Below are positions 7,434 to 17,014 of a DNA stretch of 64,000 nt, in pieces. Under the pieces are notes generated by a model. That model ran no database searches. It was not told the DNA's origin and worked only from the letters and a program-made list of their open reading frames with translations. The stretch is from Bradyrhizobium iriomotense (GTDB lineage Bacteria > Pseudomonadota > Alphaproteobacteria > Rhizobiales > Xanthobacteraceae). The stretch covers positions 62,001 to 126,000 of the forward strand of contig NZ_BSOW01000013.1 of the NCBI RefSeq assembly GCF_030160715.1, in the 5' to 3' direction. Numbering within the stretch: position 1 is the stretch's first letter; each line of letters begins with the position of its first letter. The position numbers and the translations under genes were made by a program.

Positions 7434-8953
7434 TCACCCCCGCCGCGGGCTGAACTTCCAGGTGGCGGCGACGAGGCCTGCGGTGATCAGGCCGCTGATG
7501 ACGCCGGCGACGGGTATCGCGAGCAGCAGGGCGGCGGTGGCCGCCCAGCCGATCGAGGAAAAGGCCTCCGCGAAAGTCGCAAGCCGTGACGAAGTCTGGC
7601 GGCGGCGGAACTGGCTGCGCCGCGCCTGCACGCGGAACCAGAGTTGGATCGCAGTGGCGGACGCTGCGCTGACAACGATCGCGCCCGCCGTGATCGCCGC
7701 CTGGAGCGGCGAGGCAAAGCCAAGTGTTGCGACCAGCGGAGCGAAGATCGCGGCGATCGCGATCAGCACGACCTCGATCTTGGCGCGGATGACGCGCGAG
7801 GCCGACAGCGGCGCGGTTGCGACGAGATCGGGGGCGTCCTCGCCCGAAATCGTCAGCCAGGCGAGACCGCCGGCAAGCTGTCCCGCAGCCATCACGATGA
7901 CGGGTGTGATCAGCACCAGCGCCGCCGAGCTGTCGGCAAAGCTCCGCCACAGCAGCAGCGCCGGCGGCACCAGATAGAGCAGTTGCATCAGGGTTTGCGA
8001 GATCAGCCAGGGATCGCGCCAGAGCAGCATGAACTCCTTGCGCCGCAGCGCCTGTGGCCGGGTGCCTGTGCGAAATTTCCGTTCGCGCGCGGTCCGGCGG
8101 CTGGATGTCCCCTGAGCCGCGGCGTCGATGGCGGTGTCGGCGAAGCGGCCCGAGAACAGCGCCATCACGCCGCCCAGCATGACGAGGCCGAGCGCGAGCA
8201 GCAGCGCCAGCGCCTCGCTGTCGCCCATCACCGCCCGCGCAGGCCACCAGACGAGGTTGTCGACATCTGGCGCATAGGCGGCCGTGGTATCCGAGGTCAG
8301 CACTGCGAAACGCGACAGCGTGCCGTAGGAGATGATCGCGGCGATCTGGAGCGCGATGACGAAGCCGGCGCCGATGACTGCGGCCAGGATCTGCGCGATG
8401 AAGCGGGTCCGCGCCGGGCCGATCAGGCGAAACAGCAGGATCGTGATCGCGATCGCAACGGCGGCGGCCGACAGCCCCATGGCGACGACCACGCCGAAGG
8501 CGGCGAGCCATCGCGGCCCGCCGCCGATCACCAGCACATCGATGAAGGGCGTCGAGAACAACAGCGCCATCGCCGTGATCGCGAGCGCAATCGCGGCGAT
8601 GCGCACCGAGAACAGGTTGGTAAGCCTTGCCGGTGACGACATGATGAGGTCGAGATCGGCGCGGGCGTAAAACACCCGCGTCACCGATTCGATCGCTTGC
8701 GACAGCATCAGCGACCAGGCGAGCGCGATCGTTGCCGTGATCACGATCAGCGACGATTTGTCGAGCGGCAATCGAAGTCCGGCGAAGCGGCCGATCACGG
8801 CCCAGGCCGGAAGATGCAGGAGTGCGGCAAAGGCGATCAGGCCGATCACGGCGGCGCGCTTTCGCTTGCGCTGGCCCGTCATCATCGCGAGCCATTCGCG
8901 CCAGGCGAGGCGGAGCTCGTGGCGGGCAAACCAGGAGAGCGCGGTCGCCGAGC

Positions 8954-8957
<4 letters not shown>
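7434..8957 (-). CDS. ABC-2 type exporter permease
   Basis: A 507-residue polytopic membrane protein with about ten to twelve hydrophobic segments in two halves separated by a hydrophilic loop near residues 280-310 ('TSSRRTARERKFRTGTRP'). The halves begin with similar cytosolic segments ('ARHELRLAWREWLAMMTGQ', 'LRRKEFMLLWRDPWLISQTL'), typical of ABC-2 permeases that span the membrane as one long chain. It overlaps the upstream ATPase gene by ATGA, so the two make one exporter. The substrate is unknown; no adjacent gene points to one. Confidence 0.85.
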
Positions 8958-9766
<809 letters not shown>

Positions 9767-9969
9767 GGTGAATCATCCTGCCACAAATTCCGTCATCCGG
9801 CACGGATGCATCCGCCTCTCGTTTTATTGACAGCGCTTGGCGGTTCAGGCTGAATTGCGCCGGGCAAATGGCGCTTTCCGCGACTTGAGAGATCGCGTAG
9901 CGACTTGGAACAAGATGCGTCGAGACGGCCGCGAAGAGCCGCAAGAAGCATCGGGGAGGACGCTCGACG

Positions 9970-10845
9970 ATGCTGGACTTCGTTCAGCAGCTGGTCAGTG
10001 GCATTGCACTGGGCTGCGTCTACGGCCTGATCGCACTTGGCTTCGTGCTCGTTTACAAGGCAACCGAGGTCGTCAACTTCGCCCAGGGCGATCTGATGAT
10101 GCTCGGCGGCTTCTTCGCCTTCACTTTCATCGGCATGATGGGCCTCAACTACTGGGTCGGCTTCGCCGGCGCGGTTGCGGCCATGGCGCTGTTCGGCATG
10201 CTTGCCGAACGCATCGTGGTGCGGCCGATCCTCGGCTATCCGCAATTCTCTATCATCATGGCAACCATCGGGCTCGGCTACTTCCTGCGCTCGGTCGCCG
10301 GTATGATCTGGGGCACCGACGACTTGAAGATCGAGACGCCGTTCAGCCAAGGCGTGCTGCGCATCGGCGCGCTGGTGCTCGCCTATGACAAGCTCTCGGT
10401 GATCGCGGCAACCGTCATCCTCTGCACGCTGTTCTATCTGTTCTTCAACAAGACCACGCTCGGCACCGCGATGCGCGCCAGCTCCGAGAACATGCTCGCG
10501 GCCTACTACATGGGAATTCCCGTGAAGCGCGTCGTGTCGATCGTCTGGGCCATCAGCGCGGCGGTCGCGACCTGCGCCGGCGTGCTGTTGGCGCCGATCA
10601 CCTTCATTCATTCCAATGTCGGGCTCGTGCTCGGGCTGAAAGCCTTTCCCGCCGCCGTGCTCGGCGGCTTCGGCTCGATCCCGGGCGCGGTCGTCGGCGG
10701 CGTGTTAATCGGCGTGATCGAGAGCATGGCCGGCTTCTATCTGCCGGAGGGCTGGAAGGACGTCGCGCCCTACGTCGTGCTGCTGGCGGTGCTGCTGCTC
10801 AAGCCCGAAGGCCTGTTCGGCCTTCACGTCCGCAAGAAGGTCTGA
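9970..10845 (+). CDS. livH: Branched-chain amino acid-type ABC permease LivH
   Basis: A 291-residue inner-membrane permease with about eight hydrophobic segments and the family hallmark 'LNYWVGFAGAVAAM...' region. The conserved ends are 'QQLVSGIALGCVYGLIALGF' near the N-terminus and 'LGGFGSIPGAVVGGVLIGVI' near residue 235. First gene of a five-subunit importer operon that also holds an acyl-CoA synthetase. The ATG at 9970 follows GGGGAGGA. LivH-class permeases move amino acids, amides, urea or aromatic and aliphatic acids; the ligase gene suggests an acid here. Confidence 0.9.
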   Translation: MLDFVQQLVSGIALGCVYGLIALGFVLVYKATEVVNFAQGDLMMLGGFFAFTFIGMMGLNYWVGFAGAVAAMALFGMLAERIVVRPILGYPQFSIIMATIGLGYFLRSVAGMIWGTDDLKIETPFSQGVLRIGALVLAYDKLSVIAATVILCTLFYLFFNKTTLGTAMRASSENMLAAYYMGIPVKRVVSIVWAISAAVATCAGVLLAPITFIHSNVGLVLGLKAFPAAVLGGFGSIPGAVVGGVLIGVIESMAGFYLPEGWKDVAPYVVLLAVLLLKPEGLFGLHVRKKV

Positions 10846-10850
10846 ACGCC

Positions 10851-12002
10851 ATGCGCTTCCTGTTCAAGACCGACTATGACGACGACATCCGGCTGTTCCC
10901 GCATTCGGGCTACGTGGTCTCCTATGGGCTCCTGATCGCGGTGCTCTTGATCGCGCCTTACGTGCTCTCCAGCTATCTGATGAGCCAGCTCGTCTTCGTC
11001 TGCATCTATGCGACGGTCGGCGTGGCGCTCCTGATCCTCACCGGTTTTACGGGGCAGGCCTCGCTCGGGCATGCTGCGTTCCTGGCGATCGGGGCCTATA
11101 CTGCGGCCTATTTGCAGAAGTACAACGTGCCGTTTCCGGTCTACTTCCTCGCCGCAGGGCTCCTGACCGGACTGATCGGCGCGCTGGTCGGCTTCCCCGC
11201 GCTGCGCCTCCAGGGCATCTATCTCGTCATCGCCACGATCTCCTTCGCCTTCATCGTCGAGGAGATTCTGGCGCGCTGGGAAAGCGTCACCAACGGCAAT
11301 GAGGGCATGCGCATCAAGACGCTGTCGCTGCTCGGCGTCGCCGTGCCGCGCGACAGTCCGGCGTTCTATTTCCTTTGCCTGGCCGTTCTGGTCCTGACCA
11401 TCGTCGGCACGCTCAATCTGCTGCGCTCGCCGACGGGGCGGGCCTTCGTCGCGATCCGCGACTCCGAGACGGCGGCGCGCAGCATGGGGGTCAATGTCGC
11501 GCTCTACAAGGTGAAGTCGTTCGCGATCTCGGCGGCGATCACCGGCTTTGCCGGCGTATTGTTCGCGCACAAGCTCTCCTTCATCTCGCCAGAGATGTTC
11601 ACGCTCCAGCTCTCGATCGAGTTCATCATCGTGATCCTGATCGGCGGCACGTTCAGCCTGCACGGTGCGGTGCTCGGCGCGATCTTCATCGTGATGATCG
11701 ATCCGTTCCTGACCTATCTGAAGGACGATATGCCCGGCATCATTGCCGGCGTTGCCGCGACCTTCGGCGCGGGCGCCGAAGCTGCGGCGAACGTCCAGGC
11801 GAAGGTCGCAGCCTTCGCCTCGCTCAACGGCCTGAAGGGCGCGATCTACGGCGTCATCATCGTGCTGTTCGTGCTGTTCGAGCCGCTCGGGCTCTACGGG
11901 CGCTGGCTGAAGATCAAACTGTTCTTCCAGCTCTTCCCGCTCTACAAGCGCGCGACCTTCAAGCGCCAGAAGATCTACGTGAAGTCGGAACGGAACAGAT
12001 GA
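10851..12002 (+). CDS. livM: Branched-chain amino acid-type ABC permease LivM
   Basis: A 383-residue partner permease. It contains the LivM signature 'LTGFTGQASLGHAAFLAIGA' near residue 65, and 'GIYLVIATISFAFIVEEIL' and 'LIGGTFSLHGAVLGAIF' further on. An extra hydrophilic stretch near residues 300-330 ('ATFGAGAEAAANVQAKVAA') interrupts the last membrane region and is longer than in Escherichia coli LivM; it may face the periplasm. The gene starts five bases after livH and its stop overlaps the livG start (ATGA). Confidence 0.9.
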   Translation: MRFLFKTDYDDDIRLFPHSGYVVSYGLLIAVLLIAPYVLSSYLMSQLVFVCIYATVGVALLILTGFTGQASLGHAAFLAIGAYTAAYLQKYNVPFPVYFLAAGLLTGLIGALVGFPALRLQGIYLVIATISFAFIVEEILARWESVTNGNEGMRIKTLSLLGVAVPRDSPAFYFLCLAVLVLTIVGTLNLLRSPTGRAFVAIRDSETAARSMGVNVALYKVKSFAISAAITGFAGVLFAHKLSFISPEMFTLQLSIEFIIVILIGGTFSLHGAVLGAIFIVMIDPFLTYLKDDMPGIIAGVAATFGAGAEAAANVQAKVAAFASLNGLKGAIYGVIIVLFVLFEPLGLYGRWLKIKLFFQLFPLYKRATFKRQKIYVKSERNR

Positions 12003-12757
12003 GCTATTTCCGCGCCGAGAACCTGTCGTTGCATTTCGGTGGCCTCAAGGCGGTCGACGCGGTCTCGTTCGCGGTCGAGAAGGGCGAGATCCTCTCGATC
12101 ATCGGGCCGAACGGCGCGGGGAAAAGCTCGATCTTCAACCTGATCTCGCGGATCTATCGGCCGACCTCGGGCCGCATCTTCTTCGAGGACCAGGACATCA
12201 CGGAGGAGCCGCCTTACGACATTGCGAGGCTCGGCATCGCCCGCACCTTCCAGAACATCGAGCTGTTCGAGAATGCGACCGTGCTCGCGAACCTCTTGGT
12301 CGGGCGACACCGTCATTCGACCACGCAGCTCTGGCAGGAATTGCTGTTCCTGCCGAGCGTACGCGCGAACGAGAAGCTGCACCGCCGCCGCGTCGAGCAG
12401 GTGATCGAGTTCCTCGATCTCGAGCCCTATCGCGACAAGCTGATCTCGGGCCTGCCTTACGGCGTGCGCAAGGTGATCGAGCTGGCCCGCGCGCTCTGCT
12501 CCGAACCAAAACTGATCCTGCTCGACGAGCCGTCATCGGGGCTGAATGTCGAGGAGACCGACGACATGTCGTTCTGGATCCGCGACATGAAGAGCGAGCT
12601 CGGCATCACCGTGCTGATGGTCGAGCACGACATGTCGCTGGTCAACCGCGTCTCCGACCGCGTGATCGCGCTGAACTACGGCCGGGTGCTGGCGATGGGC
12701 TCGCCCGCCGAGGTGCAGCAACATCCCGACGTCGTCGCCGCCTATCTCGGAGCCTGA
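11999..12757 (+). CDS. livG: ABC importer ATPase LivG
   Basis: A 252-residue ATPase: Walker A 'GPNGAGKSSIFNL', the LivG-type 'GIARTFQNIELFENATVLAN', a degenerate signature region 'SGLPYGVRKVIELARAL' and Walker B 'LILLDEPSSGLNVEETDD'. The signature 'LPYGVRK' in place of LSGGQ is common in LivG proteins. The start at 11999 overlaps the livM stop, and the stop is five bases before livF, so all four membrane/ATPase genes are translationally coupled. Confidence 0.9.
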   Translation: MSYFRAENLSLHFGGLKAVDAVSFAVEKGEILSIIGPNGAGKSSIFNLISRIYRPTSGRIFFEDQDITEEPPYDIARLGIARTFQNIELFENATVLANLLVGRHRHSTTQLWQELLFLPSVRANEKLHRRRVEQVIEFLDLEPYRDKLISGLPYGVRKVIELARALCSEPKLILLDEPSSGLNVEETDDMSFWIRDMKSELGITVLMVEHDMSLVNRVSDRVIALNYGRVLAMGSPAEVQQHPDVVAAYLGA

Positions 12758-12761
12758 CGCG

Positions 12762-13550
12762 ATGGACGCCGCCGTTTCGCCCGACATCATCCTGAGGCTT
12801 TCCAATATCGAGAGCTATTACGGCCCGATCATGGCGATCCGCGGCATCTCGCTCGAAGTGCCGCGCGGCCGCATCGTCACGCTGCTGGGAGCCAATGGCG
12901 CGGGCAAGACCACGGTGCTGAAGACCATCTCCGGCATTCTCGATCCGCAGAAGGGCACCATCGAGTTCATGGGCAAGCCGATCCAGCGCATGGAGGCCGA
13001 CAAGATCGTCCGGCTCGGCCTCAGCCACGTGCCGGAAGGGCGCGAGGTGTTTCCGTTCCTCTCCGTGCGCGAGAACCTGATGATGGGCGCCTATCCGCGA
13101 CACGACCGCGGCGGCGTCGCGGAGGATCTGGAACGGGTCTACGGCTATTTCCCGCGGCTGAAGGAGCGCATCAACCAGCCGGCCGGCCAGCTCTCCGGCG
13201 GCGAGCAGCAGATGCTCGCCATCGGCCGCGCGCTGATGAACCGGCCGACACTGCTGCTACTGGACGAGCCGTCGCTGGGGCTCTCGCCGATCCTGGTGAA
13301 GGAGATCTTCACGATCATCCGCCGCGTCAACGAGGAGCAGGGCATGTCGATCTTGCTGGTCGAGCAGAATGCCAAGGTGGCGCTGGAAACGGCGCATTAC
13401 GGCTACGTGCTGGAGATCGGCCGCGTCGTGATGAACGACACCTGCGACCGCTTGATGCATTCCCAGGACATCCAGGAATTTTACCTTGGCGCCAAGGAAG
13501 CCGGCGCCAGGGGCGAACGGCGCTGGAAAAAGAAGAAAACGTGGCGTTAA
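12762..13550 (+). CDS. livF: ABC importer ATPase LivF
   Basis: A 262-residue ATPase: Walker A 'GANGAGKTTVLKTISG', LivF-specific 'LSHVPEGREVFPFLSVRENL', signature 'LSGGEQQMLAIGRALM', Walker B 'LLLLDEPSLGLSPILV'. It ends with a basic tail (RGERRWKKKKTWR). It follows livG by four bases and is followed after 78 bases by the acyl-CoA synthetase gene. Confidence 0.9.
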   Translation: MDAAVSPDIILRLSNIESYYGPIMAIRGISLEVPRGRIVTLLGANGAGKTTVLKTISGILDPQKGTIEFMGKPIQRMEADKIVRLGLSHVPEGREVFPFLSVRENLMMGAYPRHDRGGVAEDLERVYGYFPRLKERINQPAGQLSGGEQQMLAIGRALMNRPTLLLLDEPSLGLSPILVKEIFTIIRRVNEEQGMSILLVEQNAKVALETAHYGYVLEIGRVVMNDTCDRLMHSQDIQEFYLGAKEAGARGERRWKKKKTWR

Positions 13551-13628
13551 ATGCGGACGTCCCTTCGTCAACGAACAGACCGCCGGCAAGGCAGGCAGCG
13601 GAAGGGATAGCGACAAGGAGGGAAGGGC

Positions 13629-15467
13629 ATGGCCCGAGCGGCGGTGCTGACAGTCACCGACACGATCGCAAAGAGTTTTCTGCGCGCGGTGGAGACGCGC
13701 GGGGAGAGACCCGCGATCCGCGAGAAGAAGTTCGGCATCTGGCAGCCGACGAGCTGGCGCGAATGGCTCGAGATTTCCCGGGAGATCGCTTACGCACTCA
13801 ATGCCTCCGGGTTCAAGCCCGGTCATGTCGCTTCAATCATCGCCAACGCCGTGCCGGAATGGGTCTATGCCGACATGGGCATCTTGTGCGCCGGCGGTGT
13901 TTCATCAGGGATCTATCCCACCGATTCCTCGTCCCAGGTCGAGTATCTCGTCAACGATTCAGCGACGCGGGTGATCTTTGCCGAGGATGAAGAGCAGCTC
14001 GATAAGGTGCTCGCCTGCCGCGCACGCTGCCCGACGCTCGAGAAGATCGTGGTGTTCGACATGGAAGGCCTCGGCGGCTTTGTCGACGACATGGTGATGT
14101 CGTTCGATGAATTCCGCGCGCTCGGGCGCAATCACATGGTCGGCCGTGAGCAGCTCTGGCAGGAGATGGTCGACAGCCGCAGCGCAAACGATCTCGCGAT
14201 TCTCGTCTACACCTCGGGTACGACGGGTCCACCCAAGGGCGCCATGCACTCCAACCGCAGCGTGACGCACCAGATGCGGTACGCCAATGATTTCATCCCG
14301 GCGAGGGAAGACGATCAGCGCTTGATCTTCTTGCCGCTGTGCCATGTCGCCGAGCGGGTCGGTGGCTACTACATTTCGGTCGCGCTCGGCTCGGTGATGA
14401 ATTTTGCCGAGAGCCCGGAAACCGTGCCCGACAATCTGCGTGAGGTGCAGCCGACCGTATTCCTCGCGGTGCCACGCATCTGGGAAAAGTTCTATTCCGT
14501 AATCACCATCGCGCTGAAGGATGCGACACCGTTCCAGCAATGGGTCTACCGCCGCGCCATCGATATCGGCTTTCGCGTAACCGATTCCCGGCTCGAGGGC
14601 GAAGCACCGTCGCTGGCGCTCAATCTCGCCAATCGCCTCGCCTATCGGCTGGTGTTTCGCAACATCCGCCGCATGATCGGCCTCGATCGTTGCCGCATCG
14701 CGTTCACCGGTGCTGCGCCGATCTCGCCGGACCTCATCCGCTGGTACCTTGCGCTCGGCATCGACATGCACGAGGTCTACGGCCAGACCGAGAATTGCGG
14801 GGTTGCGACCATGATGCCGTCCGAGCGCATCAAGCTCGGCTCGGTCGGCAAGGCGGTACCCTGGGGTGAGGTCAGTCTCTCGGCCGACGGCGAGATCCTG
14901 ATCAAGGGCGACTTCCTGTTCATGGGCTATTTGAATCAGCCGGCGAAGACCGCCGAGACCATCGACCAGGACGGCTGGCTGCACACCGGCGACGTCGGCA
15001 CCATCGATAACGAAGGCTTCGTCAAGATCACCGACCGGATGAAGGACATCATCATCACCTCCGGTGGCAAGAACATCACGCCGTCGGAGATCGAGAACCA
15101 GCTCAAATTCTCACCTTATATTTCCGACGCGGTGGTGATCGGCGACAGGCGGCCGTATCTCACCTGCCTCGTCATGATCGACCAGGAGAACGTCGAGAAG
15201 TTCGCTCAGGACCACGACATCCCCTTCACCAACTATGCGAGCCTGTGCCGGGCGTCGGAGATCCAGGACCTGATCTGGCGCGAAATCAAGACGGTGAACG
15301 GCAGTTTCGCTCGCGTCGAGACCATCAAGAAATTCCACCTGATCGAACGCCAGCTCACGCCGGAGGACGAGGAGCTGACGCCGACCATGAAGCTGAAGCG
15401 CAGCTTCGTGAACAAGCGCTACGCCGCCGAGATCGACGCGATGTATCGCGAGCGCGCTGTGGCTTGA
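13629..15467 (+). CDS. Long-chain acyl-CoA synthetase (AMP-forming)
   Basis: A 612-residue ANL-superfamily ligase that would activate a carboxylic acid to its CoA thioester through an acyl-adenylate. The P-loop 'YTSGTTGPPKGAMHSN' is near residue 193, the adenine motif 'MHEVYGQTENCGVATMMPSE' near 381, 'GWLHTGDVGTIDNEGFVKIT' near 449, and the hinge/acyl motif 'DIIITSGGKNITPSEIE' near 472. Length and the 'LPLCHVAER' region fit the long-chain FACS group more than the benzoate-CoA ligases. It sits between the importer ATPases and the importer binding protein, so uptake and activation of one acid is the simplest reading. The ATG at 13629 follows AAGGAGGGAAGGGC, a strong ribosome site. Confidence 0.88.
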   Translation: MARAAVLTVTDTIAKSFLRAVETRGERPAIREKKFGIWQPTSWREWLEISREIAYALNASGFKPGHVASIIANAVPEWVYADMGILCAGGVSSGIYPTDSSSQVEYLVNDSATRVIFAEDEEQLDKVLACRARCPTLEKIVVFDMEGLGGFVDDMVMSFDEFRALGRNHMVGREQLWQEMVDSRSANDLAILVYTSGTTGPPKGAMHSNRSVTHQMRYANDFIPAREDDQRLIFLPLCHVAERVGGYYISVALGSVMNFAESPETVPDNLREVQPTVFLAVPRIWEKFYSVITIALKDATPFQQWVYRRAIDIGFRVTDSRLEGEAPSLALNLANRLAYRLVFRNIRRMIGLDRCRIAFTGAAPISPDLIRWYLALGIDMHEVYGQTENCGVATMMPSERIKLGSVGKAVPWGEVSLSADGEILIKGDFLFMGYLNQPAKTAETIDQDGWLHTGDVGTIDNEGFVKITDRMKDIIITSGGKNITPSEIENQLKFSPYISDAVVIGDRRPYLTCLVMIDQENVEKFAQDHDIPFTNYASLCRASEIQDLIWREIKTVNGSFARVETIKKFHLIERQLTPEDEELTPTMKLKRSFVNKRYAAEIDAMYRERAVA

Positions 15468-15469
15468 GG

Positions 15470-15503
15470 TGCATGCCCCGGTTTTCCCGACAAGGGGCAT
15501 GCA
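15470..15503 (+). promoter_or_regulatory. Intercistronic hairpin before binding-protein gene
   Basis: A perfect 10-bp stem (TGCATGCCCC / GGGGCATGCA) with a 14-base loop begins two bases after the ligase stop and lies 73 bases before the binding-protein start. There is no T-run after it, so it is more likely an mRNA-stability or processing element that raises binding-protein output than a full terminator. Confidence 0.55.
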
Positions 15504-15575
15504 TAGAAAAAGAGCGAAGGAGCGATGGCCACGCCCTTCGCGCAAACAGGAGCCTTGAAGAGAGAGGAGACGTCG

Positions 15576-16775
15576 ATGTCGAAATCGTTTTTGGCGTTCG
15601 GCCTGGCGGCAGGTGCGATGGTGCTCACCTGTCTGCCGGCCGCGGCGCAGACCAAGGTCACCAATGAAGGCATCTCGGCAAACGAGATCGTCATCGGCAC
15701 CCACCAGGATCTGTCGGGCCCGATCAAGGGGTGGGGGGTTCCCGTCTCCAACGGCATGAAGATGGCGTTGGAGGAGATCAACACGGCGGGCGGCATCAAC
15801 GGCCGCAAGATTCGACTGGTGGTCGAGGATAGTGGATACGATCCGAAGAAGGCCGTGTTGGCGTCGCAGAAGCTGGTCGAGCGCGACAAGATATTTGCCA
15901 TGGTCGGCCCGATGGGCTCGCCGACAGTGCTTGCCGCGCAGGACATCCTGTTCGACGCCGGCGTGCTGCAGCTGTTTCCCCTGAGTTCGGCCGAATTCAC
16001 CTTCAAGTTCGACCCGAGCAAGCCGCAGGAGCGGCTGAAATTCAGCAATCTCCTGCCCTATGTCGAGAGCACGCGCGCCGCGCTCAAGTACATGAAGGAG
16101 ACCAAGAATTTTACGAAGCCCTGCATCATGTATCAGGACGATGAGTACGGCAAAAACGTGCTGGACGGCTTCAACCAGCAGCTCGAAGCGATGAAAGTGC
16201 AGCCGGCCTCGATCACGAGCTACAAGCGCGGCGTCTCCGATTTCAGCGCGCAGGTCGCCAAGATGAAATCCGACGGCTGCGATCTCGTCGTGCTCGGCAC
16301 CGTGATCCGCGAGACCATCGGCGCGATGAGCGAGGCCAGGAAGCTCGGCTGGGACGTCACCTTCCTCGGTGCCACCCCGACCAACGTGCTCGAAGTGCCG
16401 GCGCTGGGCAAGGAAGCCGTCGAAGGACTCTACGCCGCCTCGATCTTCGAAATCCCTTACGAAGACTCGGCGAAGGGCAAGGTCAAGGAATGGCTCGCCA
16501 ACTACAAGAAGATATTCGGCATCGATGCCAACACGCAGGCGATCATCGGCTACAACGCGATGATGACGTTCGCCTTCTATGCCGATAAGGCCGGCAAAGA
16601 TTTGACCGGTCAGAAGATGCTCGACGCGCTGGAGTCCGGCGACAAATTCCTCGACATCTTCAACTCGCCGCCGACCACGTTCTCCAAGACCAATCACCTC
16701 GCCAACACCATCACCCAGGTGCAGCAGGTCAAGGGCGGCCGCTGGGTGCTCGTGAAGGACAATCTGATGTTCTGA
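15576..16775 (+). CDS. Periplasmic binding protein of the Liv-type importer
   Basis: A 399-residue type I periplasmic binding protein with a Sec signal peptide (MSKSFLAFGLAAGAMVLTCL, cut after AAAQ). The fold markers are 'IVIGTHQDLSGPIKGWGVPV', 'ALEEINTAGGINGRKIRLVV', 'AMVGPMGSPTVLAAQDILFD' and 'YQDDEYGKNVLDGF'. The ligand pocket residues differ from LivJ: Ser/Gly-rich 'MGSP' and 'PLSSAEFTFKF'. I chose the ATG at 15576 for its GAGAGGAGACG site and clean signal peptide. As the last gene of the importer operon it fixes the substrate; the neighbouring ligase suggests an organic acid. Confidence 0.88.
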   Translation: MSKSFLAFGLAAGAMVLTCLPAAAQTKVTNEGISANEIVIGTHQDLSGPIKGWGVPVSNGMKMALEEINTAGGINGRKIRLVVEDSGYDPKKAVLASQKLVERDKIFAMVGPMGSPTVLAAQDILFDAGVLQLFPLSSAEFTFKFDPSKPQERLKFSNLLPYVESTRAALKYMKETKNFTKPCIMYQDDEYGKNVLDGFNQQLEAMKVQPASITSYKRGVSDFSAQVAKMKSDGCDLVVLGTVIRETIGAMSEARKLGWDVTFLGATPTNVLEVPALGKEAVEGLYAASIFEIPYEDSAKGKVKEWLANYKKIFGIDANTQAIIGYNAMMTFAFYADKAGKDLTGQKMLDALESGDKFLDIFNSPPTTFSKTNHLANTITQVQQVKGGRWVLVKDNLMF

Positions 16776-16797
16776 TCTTTGCTTCCCGCGCGGGTGG

Positions 16798-17003
16798 CGC
16801 ACCCTCTCCCATTGTTGTGGGAGAGGGGGCTTCGATGTGAAGCATCGAAGCCGGGTGAGCCATTCTCTCCGCACGTGAGTCTATTGTAGTCGAGTTCGCG
16901 GAAGCGACCCCTCATCCGGCGCCATAGCCGATGCGAAGCATCGGCGTTCTCTTAGGAACGGCGGCCAAAGGCCGCCTTTGCCACCTTCTCCCACACGGAG
17001 AGA
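16798..17003. repeat. Composite palindromic intergenic repeat
   Basis: Convergent spacer between the binding-protein gene and the LprI-like gene, filled by stacked hairpins: CCCTCTCCC/GGGAGAGGG at its left, a 10-bp stem at 16828-16852, GCCGATGC/GCATCGGC at 16927-16945, GGCGGCC/GGCCGCC with an AAA loop at 16960-16976, and CTTCTCCC...GGAGAGAAGG at its right. The outer arms match other CTCCC-type elements in this window (34.6, 35.9, 40.6 kb). No coding potential. Confidence 0.75.
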
Positions 17004-17014
17004 AGGAATCACAC

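Noticed and set aside
15111..16874. Reverse-strand open frame of about 587 codons over the binding-protein gene
   Set aside because: Antisense to a binding protein with a clear signal peptide and family motifs; the product has no recognisable domain.
16798..17003. Possible CRISPR array or small RNA gene in the hairpin-rich spacer
   Set aside because: The hairpins differ in sequence and spacing, with no repeat-spacer regularity and no promoter or T-run evidence for an RNA gene.
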